This document shows, piece by piece, positions 27,606 to 36,753 of a DNA stretch of 64,000 bases; the stretch's first letter is position 1, and each line of letters opens with the position of its first letter. The DNA is from Pseudoalteromonas luteoviolacea (GTDB taxonomy: Bacteria; Pseudomonadota; Gammaproteobacteria; Enterobacterales; Alteromonadaceae). Location: assembly GCF_021654285.1 (NCBI RefSeq), contig NZ_JAKFZS010000010.1, forward strand, positions 159,534-223,533, written 5' to 3'. The notes beneath the pieces were generated by a model that saw only the letters and a program-made list of their open reading frames with translations, did no database searches and was not told where the DNA came from. A program made the translations under genes and the position numbers.

Positions 27606-28934
27606 ATGTATAGAGTGATTGATAAACAGGCGTTATTAAAACGCCTGTTTTTGTATTTTCTGCCGCTTACCCTGATAGGTATTCTGCTTGGTGCGCCTTT
27701 TGTGATGTTATTTCTGGGCGCAACAGTGTTATTGTTTTGGCATTTTAAGCAGCTCTATAAGTTGAGTGATTGGTTGATCAATCAACGCAGCTTTAATCCT
27801 CCTGAAGGATCTGGTGCGTGGGAGCAAATTTTCGAAGGGATATATCACCTTCAACATCGCAATCGTAAAAAGCGTAATGAGCTTGCTGCTTTGATCCGTC
27901 GCTTTCGTGAAGGTGCTGAGGCGGTGCCCGATGCAGTGATCGTGATGCAGCAGGATCTTAGTATTATTTGGTGCAATCAGTTGGCGCTGAAGATCTTAGG
28001 GCTGCAATGGCCGACTGATCATGGTCAGCGATTGGATAACCTGATCCGTGATCCCAAGTTTGTGAAGTATATGCAAGATCATAATTTCACCGATCCGTTG
28101 GAGTTAGAAAGCGGCCACAACGATGAACGAGTGTTAGAATTTCGGGTAATGCCCTATGCTGAGCAGCTGATGATGGTTGTGCGTGACATTTCAAGACTCA
28201 AAAAACTTGAGCAAATGCGCAAAGATTTCGTTGCTAATGTGTCGCATGAACTTCGCACACCTTTGACCGTGGTCACGGGCTATCTAGAAATGATGGAAGG
28301 TGACAATATGCCACCGCCTGCGATGTGGCAAAAAGCACATTTAACCATGATTGAGCAGTGCAAGCGCATGGACAGCTTAGTGAATCAGCTGCTTTCTCTA
28401 TCCCGTATTGAAGGTGATAGAGATCAGGGTAATGATAAGGCCGTTAACGTACCTGGTATGTTGCAGTTGATCCAGACTGAAGCACTTTCTCTGAATCAAG
28501 ATAAACATCATGACATTGAGTTTGATATAGATGAGACTTTGGACATCAAAGGGAGCATTGATGAGCTGCGTAGCGCTTTTTCAAACCTCGTATTCAATGC
28601 CATTCACTATACTAAACCGAATGGCAAAATTATCGTTAAATGGTATTTAGAAGGGGAGTGTCCAGCATTTGCCGTGACGGATAATGGGGATGGCATTGCA
28701 CCAGAACATATTAATCGTTTAACGGAGCGCTTCTATCGAGTGGATAAGGCGAGAAGCCGGAAAACTGGGGGCTCAGGTCTTGGTCTTGCGATCACAAAGC
28801 ATGTACTGAGCCGTCATGGTTCTCATCTAGATATTACCAGTACTGTGGGAGAGGGCTCATGTTTTTCATTCTCTTTTCCAAAAGAAAAACGCATTTTTAT
28901 GACAGTGTCTGAAAGTCATAAAAGTGTCATTTAA
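27606..28934 (+). CDS. phoR: Phosphate regulon sensor histidine kinase PhoR
   Basis: A 442-residue inner-membrane kinase. Two adjacent membrane helices (about 13-45) are followed by a PAS domain (EAVPDAVIVMQQDLSIIWC). The dimerisation domain has the phospho-His in FVANVSHELRTPLTVVTGYL, and the ATPase domain has N-box LVFNAIHYTKPNG and G-boxes VTDNGDGI and GGSGLGLAITKHV. It senses phosphate status together with the Pst transporter and modifies PhoB. The terminal 22 bp of the gene double as a Pho box for pstS. Its PAS-encoding part has an unusually dense group of GATC sites. Confidence 0.96.
   Translation: MYRVIDKQALLKRLFLYFLPLTLIGILLGAPFVMLFLGATVLLFWHFKQLYKLSDWLINQRSFNPPEGSGAWEQIFEGIYHLQHRNRKKRNELAALIRRFREGAEAVPDAVIVMQQDLSIIWCNQLALKILGLQWPTDHGQRLDNLIRDPKFVKYMQDHNFTDPLELESGHNDERVLEFRVMPYAEQLMMVVRDISRLKKLEQMRKDFVANVSHELRTPLTVVTGYLEMMEGDNMPPPAMWQKAHLTMIEQCKRMDSLVNQLLSLSRIEGDRDQGNDKAVNVPGMLQLIQTEALSLNQDKHHDIEFDIDETLDIKGSIDELRSAFSNLVFNAIHYTKPNGKIIVKWYLEGECPAFAVTDNGDGIAPEHINRLTERFYRVDKARSRKTGGSGLGLAITKHVLSRHGSHLDITSTVGEGSCFSFSFPKEKRIFMTVSESHKSVI
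27776..28095. repeat. Second GATC cluster, inside phoR
   Basis: Eleven GATC sites occur in 320 bp: 27776, 27808, 27893, 27938, 27954, 27992, 28017, 28043, 28050, 28077 and 28092. The DNA between this and the upstream array has roughly the chance density (four in about 1.1 kb). They fall in different codon positions and encode no repeated peptide. Confidence 0.7.
28913..28934 (+). promoter_or_regulatory. Pho box for pstS, overlapping the end of phoR
   Basis: AAGTCATAAAA (28913-28923) and GTGTCATTTAA (28924-28934) are two 11-bp repeats of the PhoB type. They lie about 80 bp before the pstS start and include the phoR stop codon. Confidence 0.75.
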
Positions 28935-29012
28935 GAGTAATTTTATTGTAATTAACTGAGCGCACAATGAGCATCAGGTAATCAAATGGGACGAACAATC
29001 GGAGTGACCCCA

Positions 29013-29981
29013 ATGAAATTTAAAAGCTTAGTTGCCGCAATGGGTGTGGCTGTGACAACATTGGTATCAACGCAAGTATCAGCGCTTGATAAAAACCTAC
29101 AAGAGTACAACAAAACCAGCGGTATCTCAGGTAACTTTTCATCTGTGGGTTCAGATACGCTAGCGAATATGATGACGTTTTGGGCTGAAGAATATAAACG
29201 CATTTACCCTAACGTAAACATTCAAATTCAAGCGGCTGGTTCTTCTACTGCGCCGCCAGCTTTGACAGAAGCAACTGCAAACTTCGGCCCAATGAGCCGT
29301 AAGATGAAATCAAAAGAAGTTGAAGCTTTTGAAAAGCGCTATGGTTACAAGCCGACAGAAGTACGCGTAGCAATTGATGCGCTGGCTGTTTTTGTTCATA
29401 AAGATAACCCAATTAAAGGTTTACGTATTGACCAAGTGGATTCAATTTTCTCTTCAACACGTAAGTGTGGTGGTGATAAGCAAGTTGATCGTTGGAGCGA
29501 TGTAGGTCTAAATGGTCCTTGGGCTGCAAAAGATATCCAATTATACGGTCGTAACTCAGTATCTGGTACATATGGCTACTTTAAGAAAAAAGCACTGTGT
29601 AAAGGCGACTTCAGAAATAACGTAAACGAGCAGCCTGGTTCTGCGTCAGTTGTACAGTCTATTTCTTCATCTGTAAACGCAATCGGTTATTCAGGTATCG
29701 GTTATAAAACGTCTGGTGTTCGTACTGTTCCACTTTCGAAGAAAGGCGATAACTTCGTAGATGCAACACTAGAGAACGTGGCAACTGGTAAGTACCCACT
29801 TTCACGTTTCCTATATGTTTATGTGAACAAGCACCCAAATAAACCACTTTCTCCAATCGAAGCTGAGTTCTTGAAGATGGTATTATCTAAAGAAGGTCAA
29901 AAGATTGTAGAAAAAGACGGTTATGTGCCGCTAACAAGTAAAATGGCAAACCGTGAACTTAAGAAGTTAGGTCTTCTATAA
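29013..29981 (+). CDS. pstS: Phosphate-binding periplasmic protein, PstS family
   Basis: A 322-residue secreted protein. The signal peptide is [11 protein letters not shown] through VSTQVSA, with predicted cleavage before LDKN. The mature protein has phosphate-site features of Pst[42 protein letters not shown] and [15 protein letters not shown]. It delivers phosphate to the Pst ABC transporter. The ATG at 29013 follows GGAG at 29001; an upstream ATG at 28986 would precede the signal peptide with nine residues and lacks a site. A Pho box lies upstream. pstC, pstA and pstB do not follow; a terminator does, so the transporter membrane genes are elsewhere. Confidence 0.92.
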   Translation: MKFKSLVAAMGVAVTTLVSTQVSALDKNLQEYNKTSGISGNFSSVGSDTLANMMTFWAEEYKRIYPNVNIQIQAAGSSTAPPALTEATANFGPMSRKMKSKEVEAFEKRYGYKPTEVRVAIDALAVFVHKDNPIKGLRIDQVDSIFSSTRKCGGDKQVDRWSDVGLNGPWAAKDIQLYGRNSVSGTYGYFKKKALCKGDFRNNVNEQPGSASVVQSISSSVNAIGYSGIGYKTSGVRTVPLSKKGDNFVDATLENVATGKYPLSRFLYVYVNKHPNKPLSPIEAEFLKMVLSKEGQKIVEKDGYVPLTSKMANRELKKLGLL

Positions 29982-29997
29982 GTATCAAAAATAAGTA

Positions 29998-30025
29998 AAA
30001 AGCCGCTCAATGAGCGGCTTTTTTT
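29998..30025 (+). terminator. Rho-independent terminator after pstS
   Basis: AGCCGCTC (30001-30008) and GAGCGGCT (30012-30019) form a tight hairpin flanked by A and T runs. Confidence 0.9.
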
Positions 30026-30065
30026 GTGGAAAAGTTTTACTCTAATTGCATTAGTTAGACTATTC

Positions 30066-30302
30066 CTAATATTGTTGCGTTCGTATTTTTGTTAGCTCTT
30101 CAGCTTGTGCCTTACAGGCGTTATATTTTTCAACACATTCGCCATTACATATCTGCCTTGTCATGGTTTGCTCAGTCGAACTCATCGAGCAATTTTGTTC
30201 ACATTGAAAGTTTTGTTGAGCACATTGATTGAGCTCCGGAGAGTTTGGTTGATTGCTACAGGCAACTAAACCGAGCAGTAAAAGGGGCAGCGCAAATCTC
30301 AT
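30066..30302 (-). CDS. Small twin-CX3C lipoprotein of unknown function
   Basis: A 78-residue protein with signal peptide and lipobox LVAC (Cys 15), so a membrane-anchored lipoprotein is expected. The mature part has six further cysteines at 27, 34, 38, 52, 56 and 63. Their spacing is mirror-symmetric: C-x6-C-x3-C-x13-C-x3-C-x6-C. Two CX3C pairs 13 residues apart suggest a disulfide-linked helical hairpin in the periplasm. No catalytic motif or close family is recognised. It is a single gene between pstS and panC, transcribed oppositely to pstS. Coding status is supported by the lipobox, regular cysteine pattern and ordinary composition. Confidence 0.8.
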   Translation of the reverse strand: MRFALPLLLLGLVACSNQPNSPELNQCAQQNFQCEQNCSMSSTEQTMTRQICNGECVEKYNACKAQAEELTKIRTQQY

Positions 30303-30454
30303 AATAGATCCTATTATTCAACTGATAGAGAGTATGGTGTGTTATTTTAATCTTTGAATACACATTAAATTTAGCATATTTTCAGAAAGTGCAGTGCGTT
30401 ATGTCGTGATAAAGGCATTGGAGTGAAATAGCGTGTGTGAAATGTCGAAATAGC

Positions 30455-30479
30455 ATAAACGCCCATGAAGGGCGTTTAT
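30455..30479 (-). terminator. Hairpin after panC
   Basis: ATAAACGCCC and GGGCGTTTAT pair perfectly around a 5-nt loop just beyond the panC stop. The following T-run on the minus strand is weak (GCTATTTCG). Confidence 0.55.
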
Positions 30480-30489
30480 AACAGGTGTA

Positions 30490-31338
30490 CTACTTACCGA
30501 CTTGGATATTGTCTATCAGTCTAACACTCCCTAAAAACGCGGCTGCTAAGATGACAAAGTCTTGGTCACTTGCTGCTGCAGGTTGCAATGTGTACCTGTG
30601 TGCAACAGAGAAATAGTCAGGCTTAAGACCAGCGTCCGCAAGCGTTGACTTAGCATGTTCCTCAAGGGCTTTGAAATCTCGCTCGCCAGCTTCAAGCTGC
30701 TTTGCTGATTGCCGCAATACTTGATAAAGGACTTTGGCAACGTCTTTTTCTTGCTCTGATAAATAGCCATTACGAGAGCTCATTGCTAATCCTGAGACCT
30801 CTCTTTGCGTCGGCACGCCAATGATTTCAATTGGCATTGATAAGTCATGCACCATGGTTTTGATGACTTGAAGTTGCTGGTAGTCTTTTTCACCAAAGCA
30901 GGCAAAGTCAGGCTGTACCAAGTTAAATAGCTTGGTTACAACCGTGGCAACACCGCGAAAATGACCACTGCGACTACCGCCACAATAGCCTTCAGAGACA
31001 CCAGGTACATCCACAAAACTTTGTGTTGCTAGGCCATTAGGGTAAATCGTTTCTACACTGGGGGTAAAAACGATATCAGTCCCTAGTTCAGCAAGCCCTT
31101 GCTTATCTTGAACCAGAGTACGAGGATAGCTATCTAAGTCTTCATTTTTACCAAATTGCATCGGGTTAACAAAAATGCTGACAACGACTTTGTCAGCCAG
31201 TGTTTTTGCTTTTTCAACGAGTGAAAAGTGCCCTTGATGCAAGTTGCCCATTGTAGGCACAAACGCGATGCTTAGCCCTTGCTGACGCCAAGCTTTAATC
31301 TGGCTGCGTAATGACTTTATTTCGGTAATAGATTGCAT
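30490..31338 (-). CDS. panC: Pantothenate synthetase
   Basis: PanC joins pantoate and beta-alanine with ATP to make pantothenate. The 282-residue protein has the nucleotidyl-transfer motif [17 protein letters not shown] near residue 30, the ATP-site block [16 protein letters not shown], and the KMSKS-like MSSRNGYLS. It overlaps panB by one base (TAATG), so the two are coupled. No panD lies in the cluster; beta-alanine probably comes from PanP, encoded at 11206-12837. Confidence 0.97.
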   Translation of the reverse strand: MQSITEIKSLRSQIKAWRQQGLSIAFVPTMGNLHQGHFSLVEKAKTLADKVVVSIFVNPMQFGKNEDLDSYPRTLVQDKQGLAELGTDIVFTPSVETIYPNGLATQSFVDVPGVSEGYCGGSRSGHFRGVATVVTKLFNLVQPDFACFGEKDYQQLQVIKTMVHDLSMPIEIIGVPTQREVSGLAMSSRNGYLSEQEKDVAKVLYQVLRQSAKQLEAGERDFKALEEHAKSTLADAGLKPDYFSVAHRYTLQPAAASDQDFVILAAAFLGSVRLIDNIQVGK

Positions 31339-32132
31339 TAGTTAAACTCGTGATCTTTGCCTGGAAACGCGCCTGTTTTGACATCGTCGCAGAATTTTTT
31401 AACCGCGTCTGGCATGTTACCCGTTTCGGCTAAGAAGTTTTTAGAAAATTTAGGAATATAGCCTGCTGAAATGCCAACTAAATCGTGCATAACTAAGATT
31501 TGACCATCTACTTCTTTCCCTGCGCCAATGCCAATAACGGGAATGTTAACGGCCTCTGTAATGCGCTTGGCAAGACTTGATGGAATACATTCGATGACCA
31601 GCATTTGTGCGCCAGCTGCTTCTAGTGCTTGTGCATCTGCAATCATTTGTAATGCTTGCTCTTCCTCGCGTCCTTGTATTTTAAAGCCACCAAATACATG
31701 TACAGATTGCGGTGTTAGGCCTAGGTGACCACAAACAGGAATGCCCTGTTGAGTAAGTAGTTTAATTGACTCTATTAGCCACGTACCGCCTTCTAGCTTG
31801 ACCATATTTGCGCCGCTGCGCATTAAAGTCGCTGCATTTTCACAAGCTTGTGCTGGATTGGAATAACTCATAAATGGCATATCAGCAATCACAAATAACT
31901 CTTTGGCGCCTGCTCTGACACTGCGCGTGTGATAGGCAATATCAGCTGTTGTCACTGCCAGTGTGTCATCACCGCCTTGTAATACCATGCCAAGTGAGTC
32001 ACCAACTAAAACAACATCAACGCCATTATCGTAAAAAAGCTTCGCAAAGCTGGCATCGTAAGCCGTTAACGCTGTGATTTTTTCACCTTGTTGCTTTTTT
32101 TTAGCCAAGGTTGAAACCGAAACTTTAGCCAT
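31338..32132 (-). CDS. panB: 3-methyl-2-oxobutanoate hydroxymethyltransferase
   Basis: PanB makes ketopantoate from 2-oxoisovalerate and methylene-tetrahydrofolate. Length 264 is normal. Motifs include [31 protein letters not shown] and [20 protein letters not shown], which hold the metal and substrate contacts. The folate-linked gene folK ends one base upstream and panC overlaps downstream, a compact folK-panB-panC block as in related bacteria. Confidence 0.97.
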   Translation of the reverse strand: MAKVSVSTLAKKKQQGEKITALTAYDASFAKLFYDNGVDVVLVGDSLGMVLQGGDDTLAVTTADIAYHTRSVRAGAKELFVIADMPFMSYSNPAQACENAATLMRSGANMVKLEGGTWLIESIKLLTQQGIPVCGHLGLTPQSVHVFGGFKIQGREEEQALQMIADAQALEAAGAQMLVIECIPSSLAKRITEAVNIPVIGIGAGKEVDGQILVMHDLVGISAGYIPKFSKNFLAETGNMPDAVKKFCDDVKTGAFPGKDHEFN

Positions 32133-32639
32133 TTAAAGTGTCTCCTTTGTTTCTTTTTTAGGTAGAGTGGTTAGGCCATTTTTTGGTAAATTCTCAGCAA
32201 TTTTCTTGAGTCTTTGACCATTAGGGAGTACCAGTTGAGGGGCTAACTCTAACAGTGGGAATACGACAAACTCTCTATCGCACAGGCCATAATGTGGCAC
32301 AGTTAGGCGCTCAGTATAGATGGTTTCATCGTTAAACAGTAAAATATCCAAGTCTAAAGTTCTTGGTCCCCATCGTTCATCTTTACGTACTCTACCCTGA
32401 CGTAGTTCAATATCTTGCAATTGGTCTAGCACAGCTTCTGGTGCTAATAGAGTTTCAAATCTAGCAACTGCATTCACATAATCAGGTTGATCTTGCGGGC
32501 CCATAGGTTTTGAGCCGTAAAAGCTGGACACAACCAACTCGTTAAAAGCGGGATGTGTATTCAAGGCATTCACTGCCTTAATGAGCTGTGCTTGGGGATC
32601 AACTAAATTCGCCCCAAGCCCGATATAAACTATATTCAT
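32133..32639 (-). CDS. folK: 2-amino-4-hydroxy-6-hydroxymethyldihydropteridine pyrophosphokinase
   Basis: HPPK transfers pyrophosphate from ATP to the pterin in folate synthesis. The 168-residue protein shows the signature WGPRTLDLDILLFND near residue 90, with metal-binding aspartates, and the N-terminal YIGLGANLVDPQAQL. It overlaps the end of pcnB by 4 bp and abuts panB. Confidence 0.96.
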   Translation of the reverse strand: MNIVYIGLGANLVDPQAQLIKAVNALNTHPAFNELVVSSFYGSKPMGPQDQPDYVNAVARFETLLAPEAVLDQLQDIELRQGRVRKDERWGPRTLDLDILLFNDETIYTERLTVPHYGLCDREFVVFPLLELAPQLVLPNGQRLKKIAENLPKNGLTTLPKKETKETL

Positions 32640-34024
32640 GAATCTTGTTTTGGTTTTCTGCGAGGTTTATTACGGTATCTACGCTTGGGACGATCTTTTT
32701 GGCCAAGGTTTTTAACCATGTCCTTTTGTCCACCCACATCTTGTTTGAGATATTCAGTCCACCAATCTGCAAGTTGTTGCTGGTCAGATTCCCCGCTTTC
32801 AACACGCAATAATAAGAAATCGTATGATGCTTTAAATTTAGGTTGTAGGCTCAATCTATATGCGCGTTGGCCACTACGCCTGTCTAAACGCTGCTGAATA
32901 TGCCAAATATCTCTGGCGCCCAATGTGAAGCGTTTTGGTACGGCAACTCTTTGTGCATTTTCACTTAAGACCTGACTAATTGCTTGCATAAACGCGTCAT
33001 ATTCTGTGACACCTTGTTGCTCTAACAATGCAGCTCGTTTACGTAGTGGGAACCAAAGCAATGCGGCATAGATGAAAGCTGGAGTGACCTTTTTGTTACT
33101 GTTGATTCGCGCGTCGGTATTGGCAAACATTTGCTGTACAAAGCGTCTTTCAAAATCACTCTCATCCTGCTCTAAGATCTCTTCAAGGGTTGGGAAGAGC
33201 TGCTTGAATAAGCCCAACTCTCTGAGCATGAGGAAATTCTCTTCGGCTTTGCCACCTAAAAATAATTTGAGAGTTTCTTCAAATAGTCTTGCAGGTGGAA
33301 TATTACCTAGTAAAGAGGAAAGCTCTGAGATTGGATTGAGCGTTGCCGGTGCAATTTCCATATCGAGTTTGGTAGCAAAGCGCACTGCACGTAGCATTCG
33401 TACAGGATCTTCACGGTAACGCGTTTCTGGGTCGCCAATTAATTCAATACGTCTGGCTTTAATTGCTTCAATACCGCCAGCAAAGTCACGGACGCCAAAA
33501 TCATTGACGGAATAATATAGAGCATTGATAGAGAAATCGCGGCGCTGCGCATCTTCTTCAATGGTGCCATACACGTTATCACGCAACAGCTGCCCTTGCT
33601 CGCTGGCTTTACTGGTTGGGTCGTCGCTACTGCTTGATTGATGATGACCACGCATAGTGGCTACTTCAATTACTTCGCGGCCAAATACGATGTGCGCAAG
33701 TCTAAAGCGTCGACCAATCAATCGACAATTTCTAAACAGGCGTTTAACTTCTTCAGGCGTTGCATTTGTCACAACATCAAAATCTTTTGGCTCGATGCCT
33801 AACAAAATATCCCGAATACAACCACCGACAAGGTATGCGTCATAGCCACCATCTTTTAATCGATATAACACTTTGATTGCATTGGGGCTAAATTGTTTTC
33901 GAGAGATATTGTGCTCACTGCGAGGAATGATCTGAGGTGTTGCTTTGGCCTCTACAGTCCTGCTAGCTTGCTTAGTACCAACAATTTGCCTACACAATTT
34001 GAATATTTTAGAAATAATAACCAC
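32636..34024 (-). CDS. pcnB: Poly(A) polymerase I
   Basis: PcnB adds 3' poly(A) tails that promote RNA decay. The 462-residue protein has the nucleotidyltransferase core YLVGGCIRDILLG with the DxD in KDFDVVTNATPEEVKRLF, and the ATP/tRNA-type block GRRFRLAHIVFGREVIEVATMRG split over residues about 105-130. The C-terminus is strongly basic (KRRYRNKPRRKPKQ), as in E. coli PcnB. The N-terminal ISKIFKLCRQIVG and ISRKQFSPNAIKVLYRL align with that enzyme and support the start. It overlaps folK by 4 bp. Confidence 0.95.
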   Translation of the reverse strand: MVIISKIFKLCRQIVGTKQASRTVEAKATPQIIPRSEHNISRKQFSPNAIKVLYRLKDGGYDAYLVGGCIRDILLGIEPKDFDVVTNATPEEVKRLFRNCRLIGRRFRLAHIVFGREVIEVATMRGHHQSSSSDDPTSKASEQGQLLRDNVYGTIEEDAQRRDFSINALYYSVNDFGVRDFAGGIEAIKARRIELIGDPETRYREDPVRMLRAVRFATKLDMEIAPATLNPISELSSLLGNIPPARLFEETLKLFLGGKAEENFLMLRELGLFKQLFPTLEEILEQDESDFERRFVQQMFANTDARINSNKKVTPAFIYAALLWFPLRKRAALLEQQGVTEYDAFMQAISQVLSENAQRVAVPKRFTLGARDIWHIQQRLDRRSGQRAYRLSLQPKFKASYDFLLLRVESGESDQQQLADWWTEYLKQDVGGQKDMVKNLGQKDRPKRRYRNKPRRKPKQDS

Positions 34025-34344
34025 TCTCCTAACTACTTTGAGTCCCCACCCGAAGCATCATATTTACCTGATAGTTTTATCTCGCACATCGCTTTATTTT
34101 TTCTAAAGTGTAGGCGATTTAATAAGGCTCGCTATCATATACTCAAACGCCTTGAAATTGAAGTTTCAGACATGAATTAGCGATTAAATTTTCAACCAAA
34201 TCGGCGAAGACGAAATATAAATAGGTTCATAGGGTTTATTTTCTTCATAGCAACAACCATTCGTGATTTATTGTGATTGATTCACACTCTAAATTATGGA
34301 AAACGTCCTTGAGCTAGGTGATAGCTATTGGCGCTATGAAAATG
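34025..34344. other. Unassigned 320-bp gap between gluQ and pcnB
   Basis: The stretch interrupts an otherwise tight gene series. No frame with recognisable protein features was found on either strand, and no terminator or operator is clear. It probably carries the pcnB promoter and possibly remnant sequence. Confidence 0.4.
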
Positions 34345-35310
34345 TTACAACGGCTTAAATTGATATTCCAATGGAGAGCGTTGCTGAACTTGGATTTCTC
34401 TGTTTGGGGGCAAAATGTTTCGCCTATAAGTCGAGGTTGCCCATTGGAGCATATCCGCAATATCATCGATTTGATTAAGTGCATTGAGATCGAAACCTAA
34501 AAACGACAGTGCGGCTTTGAGGGCGGGCAGTGGCATTTTGTTATCGATTGCCGGTGCATGGTTTTGTTTAGAAAGTTTAAAACCGGGCTCAGCAACCGCC
34601 AATGGTACATGTAAATAGCTAGGTGGTGTCGCGTTGAGTTGGTTGAATAAACTTAACTGCCTTGCTGTTGGCTCAAGTAGATCGGCTCCGCGTACAACAT
34701 GGCTAATTTTTTGCTCTATATCATCTACCACAACAACCAATTGATATGCATAAAGACCATCACGGCGTTTCACGATATAGTCTTCTTGAGCAATAAGGTC
34801 AGGTATAGAAACACGACCTTGCAGCGCATCTTCAAATTGGTATACCGGAAAGTTTTGTTTTAACCGCAGTGCATTGTGCTCAAATTGGTTTTGTGAGGCA
34901 CGGCAGTAGTTATCATAGAATCCGCCACGTTGTTTAATTTGCTTACGTGTACAAGTGCATGCGTACACATCAGAAGTGGACATTAAATCCGTTAAGACAT
35001 CTTGATAAAGCGAGTGTCTTTGGCTTTGATAAACGACTTCTTCATCCCAGTACAATCCGAAGGCTTCAAGTGTGGCAAGAATATCATCCGCTGCACCCCT
35101 AACAACGCGAGGTGTATCAATGTCTTCCATTCTGACTAACCATTTTCCGTGGTGCGCTTTGGCATCGATATAACTCGCTAAGGCTGCGATTAATGAACCA
35201 AAATGAAGTGCGCCGGAAGGTGAGGGGGCAAAGCGTCCTCGATAATCTGAAGACGTACCCAGAGCTAAAAGGTGATTTTGCTCTGGGTCTTTTGTCTGTG
35301 GGGTCTGCAT
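34345..35310 (-). CDS. gluQ: Glutamyl-Q tRNA(Asp) synthetase
   Basis: GluQRS glutamylates the queuosine base of tRNA-Asp. The 321-residue protein resembles the catalytic half of glutamyl-tRNA synthetase: class I HIGH region RFAPSPSGALHFGSLIAAL near the N-terminus, WLVRMEDIDTPRVV, a zinc-site-like CTCTRKQIKQRGG, and a KMSKS-like KLSKQNHAPAI. It lacks an anticodon-binding domain. It follows dksA by about 45 bp, the conserved dksA-gluQ pair. Confidence 0.95.
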   Translation of the reverse strand: MQTPQTKDPEQNHLLALGTSSDYRGRFAPSPSGALHFGSLIAALASYIDAKAHHGKWLVRMEDIDTPRVVRGAADDILATLEAFGLYWDEEVVYQSQRHSLYQDVLTDLMSTSDVYACTCTRKQIKQRGGFYDNYCRASQNQFEHNALRLKQNFPVYQFEDALQGRVSIPDLIAQEDYIVKRRDGLYAYQLVVVVDDIEQKISHVVRGADLLEPTARQLSLFNQLNATPPSYLHVPLAVAEPGFKLSKQNHAPAIDNKMPLPALKAALSFLGFDLNALNQIDDIADMLQWATSTYRRNILPPNREIQVQQRSPLEYQFKPL

Positions 35311-35355
35311 AACTGCTGAGTTTAACCTATCTAACTTACAGGTTAATTACTCGGC

Positions 35356-35799
35356 TTAACCTCGACCTTGCTGTTTTTCTTTTATCTCAGCAAGTGTTTT
35401 ACAATCCACACATAGATCTGCAGTTGGACGAGCTTCTAAACGACGGATGCCAATCTCAATACCGCAAGAGTTACAGAAACCAAAATCATCTTCTTCAATC
35501 AGCTGTAACGTTTTTTCAATTTTCTTGATCAGCTTACGCTCACGGTCACGTGTACGCAATTCAAGAGAAAACTCTTCTTCTTGCGCTGCACGGTCAACGG
35601 GATCAGGGAAATTTGCCGCTTCATCTTGCATGTGAGTCATGGTGCGGTCTACTTCGTTACGAAGGTCGTTACGCCATGCTTCTAATATTTTTTTAAAATG
35701 AGCTAGCTGTGCCTCGCCCATGTATTCTTCGCCCGGCTTTTCTTGGTAAGGTTCTAAACCGGCCTGAGCCAATAACCCTAGTTTTTTTTGGTCTGGCAT
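35356..35799 (-). CDS. dksA: RNA polymerase-binding transcription factor DksA
   Basis: DksA binds the RNA polymerase secondary channel and with ppGpp adjusts stable-RNA and amino-acid promoters. The 147-residue protein has a coiled-coil with tip aspartates (around [18 protein letters not shown]) and a C-terminal four-cysteine zinc finger in [18 protein letters not shown] followed by CVDC. It is the first gene of dksA-gluQ, with sfsA just upstream on the same strand. Confidence 0.97.
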   Translation of the reverse strand: MPDQKKLGLLAQAGLEPYQEKPGEEYMGEAQLAHFKKILEAWRNDLRNEVDRTMTHMQDEAANFPDPVDRAAQEEEFSLELRTRDRERKLIKKIEKTLQLIEEDDFGFCNSCGIEIGIRRLEARPTADLCVDCKTLAEIKEKQQGRG

Positions 35800-35963
35800 A
35801 GCATTCTCCTAAATCCTTAATAAACAACCCCAGCTAACGCCGGCGGCTATAAATAGCAAAATCTTCAACCCTTAGCAAACACTTTTTGCATAGCCTCTGT
35901 TCGTAAACAAGCCCTTAGGGTGATGTTTTTAACGGCTGATATATGTGGGTAAAGATTTTTTTT

Positions 35964-36671
35964 TCAAGTATTGAGTACAGATACTTGCTTAATTACTTTT
36001 ACCTCAGTTGGGGTGATTTGTGCTTTATATGCATATATTTCAACCCCTTCGCCTCTCGCCTCTGCCAATAATAAGGCATATTTTTTATCTATATGCGCCG
36101 CTGCTTGGACAGATTCGATCCCATCGTGCATAACTATAAATAATAGCACGGCACGCTGGCCTTGTTTTTTTATATGGATCAACTCTCTAAGGTGCTTTTG
36201 TCCGCGAACTGTTTGTGCATCAGGGAAATAACCTTGGCCTTGTTCTAACAAGGTCACAGATTTAACCTCGACGTAGCAATCTGGTTTGCCATCGCTTGAA
36301 AGTAAAATATCGATACGGCTATTCTCATGGCCATACTTTATTTCGCTTTTGATCTCATCATAGTCAGCAAGTTCTTCAATACGATTTTCTTCTATTGCTT
36401 CATAAGCCACCTTGTTTGCAACCCCAGTATTGACGCAGATAAGATGACCCTGATTATTTTCAGTTAATTCCAATGAATGCACATATTTGCGCTTTTTGTT
36501 ATCGCTAGTGGAGTAATAGGCTTTGAAGCCACTATCCGCACATCCGGTCATTTTACCTGTGTTTGCACAGTGTACTGTGAACTCTTCATTGTCATTGGTA
36601 CGTAGGTCGACCAAAAACCGTTTATAACGCTTGAGCAGCGTGGCACTTTGGAGTTGAGATGAAAATTTCAT
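35964..36671 (-). CDS. sfsA: SfsA-family DNA/RNA nuclease
   Basis: The 235-residue protein begins [19 protein letters not shown] and has the N-terminal OB-like block [16 protein letters not shown]. The nuclease-like core is [20 protein letters not shown], with D and E-x-K residues. SfsA was first linked to sugar fermentation in E. coli and is now regarded as a nuclease. Position upstream of dksA is conserved across gammaproteobacteria. Confidence 0.94.
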   Translation of the reverse strand: MKFSSQLQSATLLKRYKRFLVDLRTNDNEEFTVHCANTGKMTGCADSGFKAYYSTSDNKKRKYVHSLELTENNQGHLICVNTGVANKVAYEAIEENRIEELADYDEIKSEIKYGHENSRIDILLSSDGKPDCYVEVKSVTLLEQGQGYFPDAQTVRGQKHLRELIHIKKQGQRAVLLFIVMHDGIESVQAAAHIDKKYALLLAEARGEGVEIYAYKAQITPTEVKVIKQVSVLNT

Positions 36672-36753
36672 TGTTTAGTCGCATTCGTTTTGGGGCTATG
36701 GGGCTGCTAGTGTACACTGACAAGCAACAACAAGCGTAAGAGTGAAAATCTAT

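Noticed and set aside
33893..34180. A 95-codon plus-strand frame at the pcnB start
   Set aside because: It overlaps the pcnB 5' end antisense, has no ribosome site and no recognisable protein features.
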